From Hyphomicrobiales bacterium (GTDB lineage Bacteria > Pseudomonadota > Alphaproteobacteria > Rhizobiales > Beijerinckiaceae), in the NCBI GenBank assembly GCA_930633525.1, contig CAKNFP010000001.1:2148001-2212000 (forward strand): DNA of 64,000 bases. Direction: 5' to 3'. The notes under the pieces were generated by a model. That model searched no databases. It was not told the DNA's origin and saw only the letters and a program-made list of their open reading frames with translations. Positions 53,292-61,250 of this stretch are shown one piece after another. Position numbers and translations under genes: made by a program. The stretch's first letter is position 1. Each line of letters begins with the position of its first letter.

Positions 53292-56050
53292 GTCAGAACC
53301 CTCTTCAGCATATCCGGCGTGACGGGCAGCGACTGGAACCGGTGGCCTGTCGCGTCATGGATGGCATTGAGCAGGGCCGGCACGACGGGGATCATGATGA
53401 CCTCAGCCATGCCCTTGGGCTGCTCTTTAGGCGAGACCGGAGGCAGCACCTCGATCTCCAGGTTATGCAGCGGCACATCGGAGGCGCGCGCGACGACATA
53501 ATCGCCGAGATTCCAGCGTCCGTTACCTGGTCCCTCCTCGAAGGGCGGCAGGGTTTCGAGCAGCGTGTAGCCGACGCCCATCGCAAATCCGCCCTGCGCC
53601 TGCCCCTGGACCAACTCGGGCACGAGCACCTCGCCGCATTCGAACACGCTGTAGGCATCGGCAACGCGGACAGTCCCGCTCGCCGGCGTAATCTCAATGC
53701 GCACCGCCGTACCGCAGGATGACGTGAACGCGGTGCCGATGCGGTTGTAATCCGTCGGCGGGAAGAAGACGAAGCTGCGGTCCAGCACGGTGAACGCACC
53801 ATTCCCGCGGCGGACCGCCAGCGCATCGATATCCGCAGCCCAGTTCATGCCGCCAAGCGGGAATGCCGCCTGTGCCCAGGCCCAACGCGAAAAGGCATGC
53901 GCCATCGCCCCGGTGACATCGCCCCGCTGATGGGCCCTCGCCGCGACATCTGCCTGGGCGAGCGGCGGCAGGCCGGACAGGATGAGCTCGCTGCCCTGCC
54001 AGAAAGCCTCCTCGAACAAGAACTCGCGCGGATCGCCGGTCTTGATGCCCCACAAGTCCAGCGCCGCCGGCCACAACCCGAAGCGAAAGACGACACGCGC
54101 TGCCTGCGCCGCCGCCTGCGTGCCGACATGCGCGCCGATGGAGGCGCTTGTGGCGGACGAGATCTCCGGCACCCAGCGCGGATCCTTTGCCGCCGCGTCC
54201 TGTTCGGCCTGGCTCATTGTGTAGGGATCGCCTGATGTGACGAGGCCCAGCTCGTCGAACATGTTGATCCGCGCGACATTCACGGTATCGGCCGTTCGCC
54301 CGAGGATCGCGGCGACGCGCCGGGCGATCGCGGTGCCGATGCCGTTGCCCATCTCGACGGCGTCGGCATGAATAAAGATGGCGCCGTCGGGCGCGACCTC
54401 CACCCGGCCGAGCGAGCAGTCGGCGCCGGTACCGTAGTCCTTGGTGCAGCAGGCAACCCCTGTGCCCACCAGCACGCCCTTGCCCGCGGCCTTCCGTGCG
54501 GCGCGATCTCGCCAGATGGGGTGAGCGGCGAGCTTGTCCAGGATCTCCGGCGTCCGCACCGAGACGGTCCACGGATTGCCCGTCATGGTGCGGCCGCCGG
54601 TCTTGAGGAGATTGCGCCGCCGAAGCTCGATCGGGTCGATCTTCAAGGCGCTGGCCGCCTCGTCGATCAAGGTCTCCAGCGCGGTGAGCGTCTGCAACGT
54701 GCCATAACCGCGCATCGACCCGGCGGTCACACCGCGCGTGTGTTCCGCGACCGTGGTCACGTCCACCTTGGGAATGTCGTAGATACCAATGGCGGCGGTC
54801 GCGCCGACGACCGCGACGCTTGCCGAATAATTGGCGAGGCCGCCGCCGTCGAGAACATGATCAGCGGCGAAAGCCAGCATCTTTCCGGTCGCGCGGTCGA
54901 TAGCGATCTGCGAGCGCATCTGGAACGCGTGCCGCTTGATACCGCCTTGAAACTGCTGGAAGCGGTCATGGGCAAGGCGGACGGGACGGCCAGGCAGGAA
55001 CATCGCCGCGAGCGCGACATAAAGGGGAAAGGGCGTGTGGTCGCGCCCGCCGAACCCGCCACCGATCGAGGCGAACCGCGCGTTGATGCGGGCGGGCTTG
55101 AAGCCGGGTTGCGCTTCACCCAACAAAAAGGCGACCGAACTGGCAGCCTCGAAGGGCGATTGCACGCCGAGCAGGATGTCCAGCGTCCGCGAACCCGGCT
55201 CATACCAGGCGAGCCCGCTTTCCGGCTCGAGGAACATCGGGTCGATCGATTGCGTCTCGAAGCTCCGGTCGAGCACGAACAGGCCCGGCGCCGGCGTCGC
55301 GAGAGACTGGCGGATCTCCTCGCCATAGGCCGCGCCCTTCGCATAGTTGCCGCCCTGCGCCATGGGAAGCGGCTTCCAGATCGGGCGCCCGGAACTCTCC
55401 GTGAAGCCGGGGCCGACCCAGCCTTCCTGGACTGGGGAATATACGTCGGGCGCGTTCGGGGTCGGGCCGGCGATCCGGGTAAAACGGAGCGCGGCGTAGT
55501 TGGGTTGCTTGATCGGCCCGGTCTCGGCGCCGAACCGCAACAGATTGCCATTGCGAAACGCGGTGCGCGCCCTGTCGTAGGCATCGAAGCTGGTAAACAG
55601 CAGAAGCGCCACAGGCTGGCCGAGATATAGCGGCGTCTGTCCCGCGGGGCAAAAGAGATCCCCGGTATAGAAAGCCGGCACCTGCACGCCCGCCTTGACG
55701 AGATCCTCCGCCGTCACCACCACCGTTGGCCGGGACGCCGCATCGAGCGCGGCAAGATCGATGCCCTGATAGATACGCGTGGCATCGGGGACGCGGACCA
55801 GGAGGGCATGGGCCGTCTCCGCGGGCCAGCCGGGCATGTCGGCGGCGCGGAAATCGGAGGGATAGAGCTTGGCCCCCGTCACCTTGGCGAAGCCGTCGAC
55901 CCGCCCCTTGGGCGGGAACTGCGAAGCCTGGCCACCTGCGGCCGCCGTCTCTGGAGAACCCGGGGCCTGTGCGCCAGCGAAGCGGCTCATGCTTAGCATG
56001 ATGCCGCTCACGGTGCCCCATTTAAGAAACTCGCGCCGCGAGGGATGCAT
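53288..56050 (-). CDS. Molybdopterin-binding large subunit, isoquinoline 1-oxidoreductase-like
   Basis: 920 residues from the ATG at 56050. Twin-arginine signal SRREFLKWGTVSGIMLSMS sends the folded enzyme to the periplasm. Molybdenum-cofactor motifs of the xanthine-oxidase family: SIGGGFGGRDHTPFPLY, AGSMRGYGTLQTLTALE and, near the end, PKGMAEVIMIPVV, which holds the place of the usual GEPP with its catalytic Glu. It would hydroxylate an aldehyde or N-heteroaromatic with water as oxygen donor. The frame is open back to 56185 but upstream residues are not family-like. First gene of the set, followed by overlapping small subunit and cytochrome genes. Confidence 0.92.
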   Translation of the reverse strand: MHPSRREFLKWGTVSGIMLSMSRFAGAQAPGSPETAAAGGQASQFPPKGRVDGFAKVTGAKLYPSDFRAADMPGWPAETAHALLVRVPDATRIYQGIDLAALDAASRPTVVVTAEDLVKAGVQVPAFYTGDLFCPAGQTPLYLGQPVALLLFTSFDAYDRARTAFRNGNLLRFGAETGPIKQPNYAALRFTRIAGPTPNAPDVYSPVQEGWVGPGFTESSGRPIWKPLPMAQGGNYAKGAAYGEEIRQSLATPAPGLFVLDRSFETQSIDPMFLEPESGLAWYEPGSRTLDILLGVQSPFEAASSVAFLLGEAQPGFKPARINARFASIGGGFGGRDHTPFPLYVALAAMFLPGRPVRLAHDRFQQFQGGIKRHAFQMRSQIAIDRATGKMLAFAADHVLDGGGLANYSASVAVVGATAAIGIYDIPKVDVTTVAEHTRGVTAGSMRGYGTLQTLTALETLIDEAASALKIDPIELRRRNLLKTGGRTMTGNPWTVSVRTPEILDKLAAHPIWRDRAARKAAGKGVLVGTGVACCTKDYGTGADCSLGRVEVAPDGAIFIHADAVEMGNGIGTAIARRVAAILGRTADTVNVARINMFDELGLVTSGDPYTMSQAEQDAAAKDPRWVPEISSATSASIGAHVGTQAAAQAARVVFRFGLWPAALDLWGIKTGDPREFLFEEAFWQGSELILSGLPPLAQADVAARAHQRGDVTGAMAHAFSRWAWAQAAFPLGGMNWAADIDALAVRRGNGAFTVLDRSFVFFPPTDYNRIGTAFTSSCGTAVRIEITPASGTVRVADAYSVFECGEVLVPELVQGQAQGGFAMGVGYTLLETLPPFEEGPGNGRWNLGDYVVARASDVPLHNLEIEVLPPVSPKEQPKGMAEVIMIPVVPALLNAIHDATGHRFQSLPVTPDMLKRVLT

Positions 56051-56605
56051 GACTTCGCGATCCTGGGAAGATACAAGGGACGAGGGCAAAACGGTCCGTC
56101 TTCCGCTCGAAACGCAAAAGCCCGGACGTTTATTCTTCTGCTGGACTGATTCTAGCGAATGACGAAGTCTGGAGCGCTTGGCCAAGCGGCGCCCCGCTTC
56201 GACAAGTCGCTCTTGGATCCCAACTTCGCGCCATTATCGCAATCGGCGAAAGAATGGGCGCGTCCAACCCGTGATTTTATACCTGTCATAACCTATTCGC
56301 TGCCCCCCGCATCGAATCTGTACTGCGTTTATATAATTTTATATGATCGCCGAAATGACACTCTGGAAGCCCCGTAGCCGCCGATACGGGAGTACTATTT
56401 TTACTTTCCCGTGGCATCCGGCGCGACGATTCCCGACACTATCTGGAATAGCTCTAGCAAACCTAAAGTGGTAGTGCCTATTCCCCCATTTGAGGGATAA
56501 TCGTTAATCCTAGCTGAGAATTTGGAGCTGCCGGTTTCGCAGCTTCCAACGCAATTGACGCGGGTCCGCCACGAGATCGATAGAAATTGAGCCTAGCAGC
56601 GAGAT
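56051..56605. other. Promoter region between Mo-hydroxylase and LuxR-type genes
   Basis: No gene supported. An AT-rich island (56325-56350) contains ATATAA/TTATAT arms around two bases, and CCCGTA/TACGGG arms lie at 56374-56394. Either could be an operator or promoter element for the molybdenum-hydroxylase set, which is transcribed leftward from here. Confidence 0.45.
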
Positions 56606-57415
56606 CTATCGATGCCCCCCGTCGCCCATCTGAAAGCGCCTTAACAGAGTGGTGTGGGAACTGACACCGAAATGGCTGTAAACAGCCTTCTGATATTGGG
56701 CGACAGTATATTCGGAAAGCGCGAGGCTGGCGGCCATTTCCTTGCGCGTGCGGCCATCGAGCAGGAGATTGAGCACGAGCCGGAGCCGTGGAGAGAGCCG
56801 TGGAACGGTAACCCCCCGGTCCGTCGGCCATCCCTGTTCGTGCAGCCAGGGCAATTCACTGAGGAGGATATGGGCTATCCTGGCCTCGCGTTCGGAGAAC
56901 GCAGGATCGTCCCGGCGTCGGAAAAGAGAAATGGTGCTGACAGCGCCTTTGTCGATGGGGCGAAGCGAGAACATAAATGGGCCGATATCCGCGTCGCAGA
57001 GGTAGGCATTCACGCCGGAGCCAGTGAAGGTGGCCTCATCGACGATCTGCTGCCGGGCACGCGTGATGTGAGACGCTTTCTGGCGCAATTCCTCGAGAAG
57101 CTTCTCGGAGGTCCAAGCCATGTCGGGATGTCCGGCCGCCAGGATCAGCCGGGCGTAGCGCTCGTCATCGAAGCCGCCATGCGCCAGGCCGAGGTAAATA
57201 GGCTGCTCGCCAGGCTGGGCTGCGCAGCCAAGGCTCCAGGTCCATGAATCGGCCTTGACGAGCTGGCAGATCCCCTCCACGAGCAGCCGCTTCACACCGG
57301 AAAAATCGCGCCGGGAGGCGATGACGTCACCAAGCAATTTGACAATGTCACGCACATCCGTCTCGGAGAGCACGGCCGCAGGATCGGAGGATGACAGCGT
57401 GATGTCAGGGTTCAT
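56606..57415 (-). CDS. LuxR-family transcriptional regulator
   Basis: 269 residues. The first ~190 form a GAF-like or unknown sensor domain (DSWTWSLGCAAQPGEQPIYLG; FMFSLRPIDKGAVSTISLFRR). The last ~65 are a LuxR-type DNA-binding domain (LSPRLRLVLNLLLDGRTRKE, then MAASLALSEYTVAQYQKAVY and HFGVSS). No acyl-homoserine-lactone or receiver signature. Its gene lies upstream of the molybdenum-hydroxylase set in the same direction, so control of that set is a reasonable guess, not shown. Confidence 0.83.
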   Translation of the reverse strand: MNPDITLSSSDPAAVLSETDVRDIVKLLGDVIASRRDFSGVKRLLVEGICQLVKADSWTWSLGCAAQPGEQPIYLGLAHGGFDDERYARLILAAGHPDMAWTSEKLLEELRQKASHITRARQQIVDEATFTGSGVNAYLCDADIGPFMFSLRPIDKGAVSTISLFRRRDDPAFSEREARIAHILLSELPWLHEQGWPTDRGVTVPRLSPRLRLVLNLLLDGRTRKEMAASLALSEYTVAQYQKAVYSHFGVSSHTTLLRRFQMGDGGHR

Positions 57416-57662
57416 GCGGCGCCCAGTAACGGATCGGTGGATACTGTTCAGTCCCCAATAAGCCTTGGAGCGCCAAACAGTTCCATCCGTGACGTTAGGG
57501 ACGGCCAGTCACCGGGTCAATCTCGACGGCCGGGCGACGGGTTTTGGAGGGCCGCAACCGCCTGATGTGGTTAATCCACTGGGACCGACCCGGCTTTTCT
57601 TCGCAGCCGCGTGCCGCGCCGGCGATCGCTATCGCGGCCGTGGTGCCGGCGTCTCACGCGGC

Positions 57663-58115
57663 TTAGCCGGCCGCCGGCGTCTCACGCTCGACCATAAGGA
57701 TATGGTCAAAGACGAGGACGATCTCGCCGTTCTGGTTCAGCACCTGGCCGCGCTCGACCACGCGGCCCACGTTCGGCCGCTTCGGATCCTCGGACTTCTC
57801 GGCGATGGTGAGCCGTGTGTGGATGGTGTCGCCGATGAACACCGGCTTGACGAAACGCATGCGGTCATAGCCATAGGTAAAGGCGGCCGGGTTGATGACG
57901 GAGGCCGTGAGCCCGACGCCGATGGTGAAAATCATCGTTCCGTGGGCGATACGCCGCCGGAAGGGTGTCGTCTTCGCAAATTCCTCGTCCATATGATGAG
58001 GAAAGAAATCGCCGGAATGGCCGGCATGGACCACGAAATCCGTTTCCGTTATGGTCCGACCGTGGGTCTTACGTTCAGCGCCGATTACGTAATCGTCGAA
58101 ATACTGTGTCGTCAT
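57663..58115 (-). CDS. MaoC-family hydratase/dehydratase
   Basis: 150 residues of hotdog fold. The hydratase region reads VVHAGHSGDFFPHHMDEEFA followed by RRIAHGTMIFTIGVGL; the Asp/His pair that activates water sits in SGDFFPHHMDEE, a variant of the usual D-x4-H motif. MaoC enzymes hydrate enoyl-CoA or related thioesters in the cytoplasm. Together with the IclR gene just upstream and the divergent TRAP/CoA-transferase genes, it points to CoA-dependent breakdown of an imported organic acid. AGGG is eight bases before the ATG. Confidence 0.9.
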   Translation of the reverse strand: MTTQYFDDYVIGAERKTHGRTITETDFVVHAGHSGDFFPHHMDEEFAKTTPFRRRIAHGTMIFTIGVGLTASVINPAAFTYGYDRMRFVKPVFIGDTIHTRLTIAEKSEDPKRPNVGRVVERGQVLNQNGEIVLVFDHILMVERETPAAG

Positions 58116-58238
58116 TTCCGATCCCTATCGTTTTATTGCTTCCGTCTGAATTCAGCGCCCTCACAGCGCAGGACAATCGAGAAAATTTCGGCGGCTACGG
58201 ATCGCTCCTTCGGATCGCCAATCTGACGGAATGGCCCT

Positions 58239-59114
58239 TCAGAATGAGGACGGCGCCTTTCGCGAGCGGTCTTTCTGCCGTGCCTCGTCCAGCCAACGTT
58301 GGTAGTCGCCGGCACCAATCGCTTTGGAAATCTCCTCCGCCACGGTCCTAACCCGCTCGCGGGCACTCGCCACATCCTGGCGCAGGGCCGGCACCGCAAG
58401 AAAGGGCATCGCAAGGACAGCAGCCACCTCGCCGCGCACGTTGAAGATCGGCCAGCAGATGTCGACGACGGCATCGAGCCATTCGCCCACCACTTCCTCG
58501 TAGCCTTTCATCCGGATTTGCTCGAGCCGTGCGGCGAGATCATCCCGCGCAGGTCGCCGCTCAGCCTTGCCCGTGGTCTCGCTGTTGAGAAGCTCCGCAT
58601 AGCCCAGCGCCAGCATGACGCGGCCCGAGGCGGTCGAGGCGAAATCGTAGCGCGTGCCCGAGCGCACGAAGAGCCCGGCCTGGCCCGGCGATTCGACACC
58701 CAGGATGACGAGCATCTCACCCTGGTCGGCGACCGAAAGGTGGCAGGACTGAAGCAGCTCGCCCGCCAGCGCCCGCATCAACGGCAGCGCCATGTCGATG
58801 AGGCGCTTGTTCGGCGGATAGCCGTGCGCCAGCTCGAACAGCCGCGACGACAATTGGTAGCTGTCATCCTTCAGCCGGGTGATCCAACCGCGACGGTGGA
58901 GCACGGTAAGAATGCGGAAGAGCTCGCTCGCCGACCGCCCGAGACTTTGGGCAATTCCGCTCAGGCTGACAGGCTGGTCCTGCACCGCCAGGAACTCGAT
59001 GACGTCGAGGCTCTTCTCCAGAGCCGGCACGGTGTAGGTGCGGCCGCTGCCGCCACCGCCATCGTCCTCGGCTTCCTCGACGCCTTTTCGCATGCTCTTG
59101 ACAGACTTCATCAT
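58239..59114 (-). CDS. IclR-family transcriptional regulator
   Basis: 291 residues. A Gly/Asp-rich N-terminal extension (EEAEDDGGGGSG) is followed by the winged helix (VPALEKSLDVIEFLAVQDQP, SLSGIAQSLGRSASELFRIL). The effector-binding domain covers about residues 95-275 (CHLSVADQGEMLVILGVESP, RSGTRYDFASTASGRVMLAL). It is divergent from the TRAP transporter genes with a 91-bp intergenic region, the classical layout for an IclR protein controlling the neighbouring catabolic operon in response to substrate. Confidence 0.92.
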   Translation of the reverse strand: MMKSVKSMRKGVEEAEDDGGGGSGRTYTVPALEKSLDVIEFLAVQDQPVSLSGIAQSLGRSASELFRILTVLHRRGWITRLKDDSYQLSSRLFELAHGYPPNKRLIDMALPLMRALAGELLQSCHLSVADQGEMLVILGVESPGQAGLFVRSGTRYDFASTASGRVMLALGYAELLNSETTGKAERRPARDDLAARLEQIRMKGYEEVVGEWLDAVVDICWPIFNVRGEVAAVLAMPFLAVPALRQDVASARERVRTVAEEISKAIGAGDYQRWLDEARQKDRSRKAPSSF

Positions 59115-59130
59115 GACATCCTAGGTTTGC

Positions 59131-59160
59131 CATATAAAAATTGTTTTCACCAATAAAAAT
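59131..59160. promoter_or_regulatory. Candidate IclR operator with ATAAAAAT direct repeats
   Basis: Within the 91-bp divergent region, ATAAAAAT occurs twice 19 bp apart (59134-59141 and 59153-59160), around ATTG-TTTTCAC-CAAT. The AT-rich stretch stands out in GC-rich DNA and overlaps where both promoters must lie. Assignment to IclR rests on position only. Confidence 0.45.
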
Positions 59161-59205
59161 ACGCAGCCGACCCCAAGTGGGCGCCTGCATTCCTGGGAGG
59201 GCCAT

Positions 59206-60189
59206 ATGTCTATAAAGGCATTGATGTCGGCTGTTGGGATCTCTATCGCACTCGTCGGCGCAGCAGCAGCGCAGGACTACAAGCTCCGCTTCGCGACGTC
59301 GGTCGCGAATACGGAGGAGGCCTCCTACAAGGAGATGCAGGCCCTCGCTGCGCGCGTCAAAGAGCGCTCGAAGGGAAAGCTTGAACTGCAGCTTTTCCCG
59401 GCCGAACAGCTCGGCGCACAGAAGAAGGTCAACGAGATGATCTCTTCCGGCGCCAATATCATGAACATGACGGACTACGGCCAGCTTGGTCAGTTTGTCC
59501 CGGACGCGGGCGTGCTCGCCGGGCCCTATATCTTCGGCAGCCTGGGCGAAGCCGAGAAGCTGTTCGCCTCGCCGGTGTTCGGGGAGGTCTCGGGCAAGCT
59601 GGAGCAGAAGGGCATCAAGGTCATCATGGCTAACGGCCTGTTCGGCGCGCGCCACATGCTCTCCGAGAAGCCCATCCGCAAGCCCGACGATCTCAAAGGC
59701 CTGACAGTGCGTGTGCCGCCCTCCCCCATCATGGTCGAGACCTTCAAGGACTTCGGTGCCAGGCCGACGGAAATTCCGTGGGGCGAGGTGTACAACGCGC
59801 TGCAGTCGAATGTGGTCAACGCGGCTGAAGCCCCCTTCGGCGCCATTTGGGGCTCCAAGCTCCAGGAGGTGCGCAAAGTCGTGTCCAAGACCAACCACCA
59901 GCTCATGTTCACCGCCTGGGTGACGAGCACAAGCTTCTTCAACAAGCTGCCGCCGGAGCTGCAAACCATCCTGATCGAGGAAGGCAAGGTTTCGGCCAGG
60001 AACCTGACCAAAGCAACGCTGGAGCAGGACGACCAGTTCGCCAAGATGCTGGAGAAGGCCGGCGTCACCCTCGTCACCGACATCGACGTGGCCGCCTTCC
60101 AAAAGGCGAGCGCCGGCGTCTATGAGAAACTGCCGAACCTGACGCCAGGCTTCGTCGCCAAGGCCCGCGCGGCAATGGCGGCGAATTGA
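59206..60189 (+). CDS. TRAP transporter solute-binding protein (DctP)
   Basis: 327 residues. Signal peptide LMSAVGISIALVGAAAAQ, then a DctP fold: YKLRFATSVANTEEASYKEM, LELQLFPAEQLGAQKKVNEM, LTVRVPPSPIMVETFKDFGA with the Arg that binds the substrate carboxylate, and NALQSNVVNAAEAPFGAIWG. It captures an organic acid in the periplasm for the DctQM permease. Strong ribosome-binding site GGGAGGG. A 536-bp gap with repeats separates it from the permease genes, unusual for such operons. Confidence 0.94.
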   Translation: MSIKALMSAVGISIALVGAAAAQDYKLRFATSVANTEEASYKEMQALAARVKERSKGKLELQLFPAEQLGAQKKVNEMISSGANIMNMTDYGQLGQFVPDAGVLAGPYIFGSLGEAEKLFASPVFGEVSGKLEQKGIKVIMANGLFGARHMLSEKPIRKPDDLKGLTVRVPPSPIMVETFKDFGARPTEIPWGEVYNALQSNVVNAAEAPFGAIWGSKLQEVRKVVSKTNHQLMFTAWVTSTSFFNKLPPELQTILIEEGKVSARNLTKATLEQDDQFAKMLEKAGVTLVTDIDVAAFQKASAGVYEKLPNLTPGFVAKARAAMAAN

Positions 60190-60214
60190 TCGGAGTGATT
60201 TTTACCCGGAGGCC

Positions 60215-60250
60215 AAGTGAGCTTCATTTGTGAAGTGAGCTTCATTCGTG
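60215..60250 (+). repeat. Tandem 18-bp repeat downstream of dctP-like gene
   Basis: AAGTGAGCTTCATTTGTG followed directly by AAGTGAGCTTCATTCGTG, then AAGTCGG. Each unit can form CTTCA/TGAAG hairpins. A CCTCCCC/GGGGAGG hairpin follows at 60285-60303. These sit in the 536-bp gap between the binding protein and permease genes and could set transcript levels between them. The remaining gap up to 60418 shows no gene. Confidence 0.75.
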
Positions 60251-60418
60251 AAGTCGGCCCCATGCGAGAAGAACGCGGCGCGATCCTCCCCTGAATGGGG
60301 AGGTGGCGCCACGGAGTGGCGACGGAAGGGGCATGCCAGGGCCTTGTCCCACCCCGGGGCCGCGCCTGCGAGCCGACAGCCGCTTGGAAGGGGTCATCCC
60401 GCCAGATTCCCCCGTGAC

Positions 60419-60703
60419 TAGGACCTATCGACAATCAGCTGAAAGGATCCGGTCGCGGGTCGTGCCATCTCCGGCAACCGGCGTATCCGGTCGGAAGGCC
60501 CCCTGAAATCGGCGGTTGATCTCTGGATCCCCTTCCCGGCGCTGCGCAATACGGCTGTTGCCGCATTGCGCTCTACAATGAGCCAAGTCGGCAAAAGCCG
60601 ACTTGGCACGCCACGAGGATGACACAGAGGTTCCCGCGCTGACTTTGCCTTCAACGTTATGGCCGGGCTTGCCCTGCTCATCCTTGAATGTCGATTGGTC
60701 CTA
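60419..60703. repeat. MITE-like intergenic element, copy 3
   Basis: Ends AGGACCTATCGACAATCAGC (60421-60440) and, inverted, AGGACCAATCGACATTCAAG (60684-60703) form ~20-bp imperfect terminal inverted repeats around about 245 bp without a gene. Internal palindromes include CCAAGTCGGC/GCCGACTTGG. It shares blocks with copy 1 and the ATGGCCGGGCTTG word with copy 2. Its insertion between dctP- and dctQ-like genes may explain the unusually wide gap. Confidence 0.65.
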
Positions 60704-60725
60704 AAACCTGCCCGGAGTTCCCTTC

Positions 60726-61250
60726 ATGACCTCTCAATCCGCAGCGGGCGCACCGGCCGAGGGCTGGCAGCGCGTGCTGATGTGGCCCCTCGAAGAAATC
60801 ATCGCCGGCGTCTCGATGGTGATCGTCGTGGGCTCCGTCATGTGGGGCGTCATCACCCGCTACATCTTTCCCCAGCCGGCCGCCTGGAGTTACGAGGTGG
60901 CGACCATCGCCTTCGCCTATGTCGTCTTTTTTGGCGCGGCGGCCGGCGTGCGCTATCGGCTCCATTCAGACATCGATGTGCTCGTCGCCACGTTTCCGCA
61001 GCGCTGGCAGCACATTGTCGCGCTTTTCAACTTCTGGCTGCTCGCCGCCTTCTTCACGGCACTCACGATCTTCTTCGCGATTCATGCTGTCGATGCGCAA
61101 AAATCGCTGACAATCGCACTCAACCTGCCGCGCTCGATCATCTATGCGCCGCTCGCGCTCGCCTCGGCGATGATGCTGCTCAGGCACGTGCAGCTGTGGC
61201 TCGATCCCGAGCGTTTCCCCGGCCAAATCCACGAGGCCAATATATCATGA
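60726..61250 (+). CDS. TRAP transporter small permease (DctQ)
   Basis: 174 residues with four hydrophobic helices (EEIIAGVSMVIVVGSVMWGV; WSYEVATIAFAYVVFFGAAA; ALFNFWLLAAFFTALTIFF; IIYAPLALASAMMLLR). The pattern and length fit DctQ, the small membrane partner that links binding protein and large permease. GGAG is eight bases before the ATG. Its stop overlaps the next start (ATGA). Confidence 0.92.
   Translation: MTSQSAAGAPAEGWQRVLMWPLEEIIAGVSMVIVVGSVMWGVITRYIFPQPAAWSYEVATIAFAYVVFFGAAAGVRYRLHSDIDVLVATFPQRWQHIVALFNFWLLAAFFTALTIFFAIHAVDAQKSLTIALNLPRSIIYAPLALASAMMLLRHVQLWLDPERFPGQIHEANIS

Noticed and set aside
58864..60102. 412-codon minus-strand frame opposite the DctP-like gene
   Set aside because: It runs through the IclR gene start and antisense to a well-supported binding protein; low-complexity translation.
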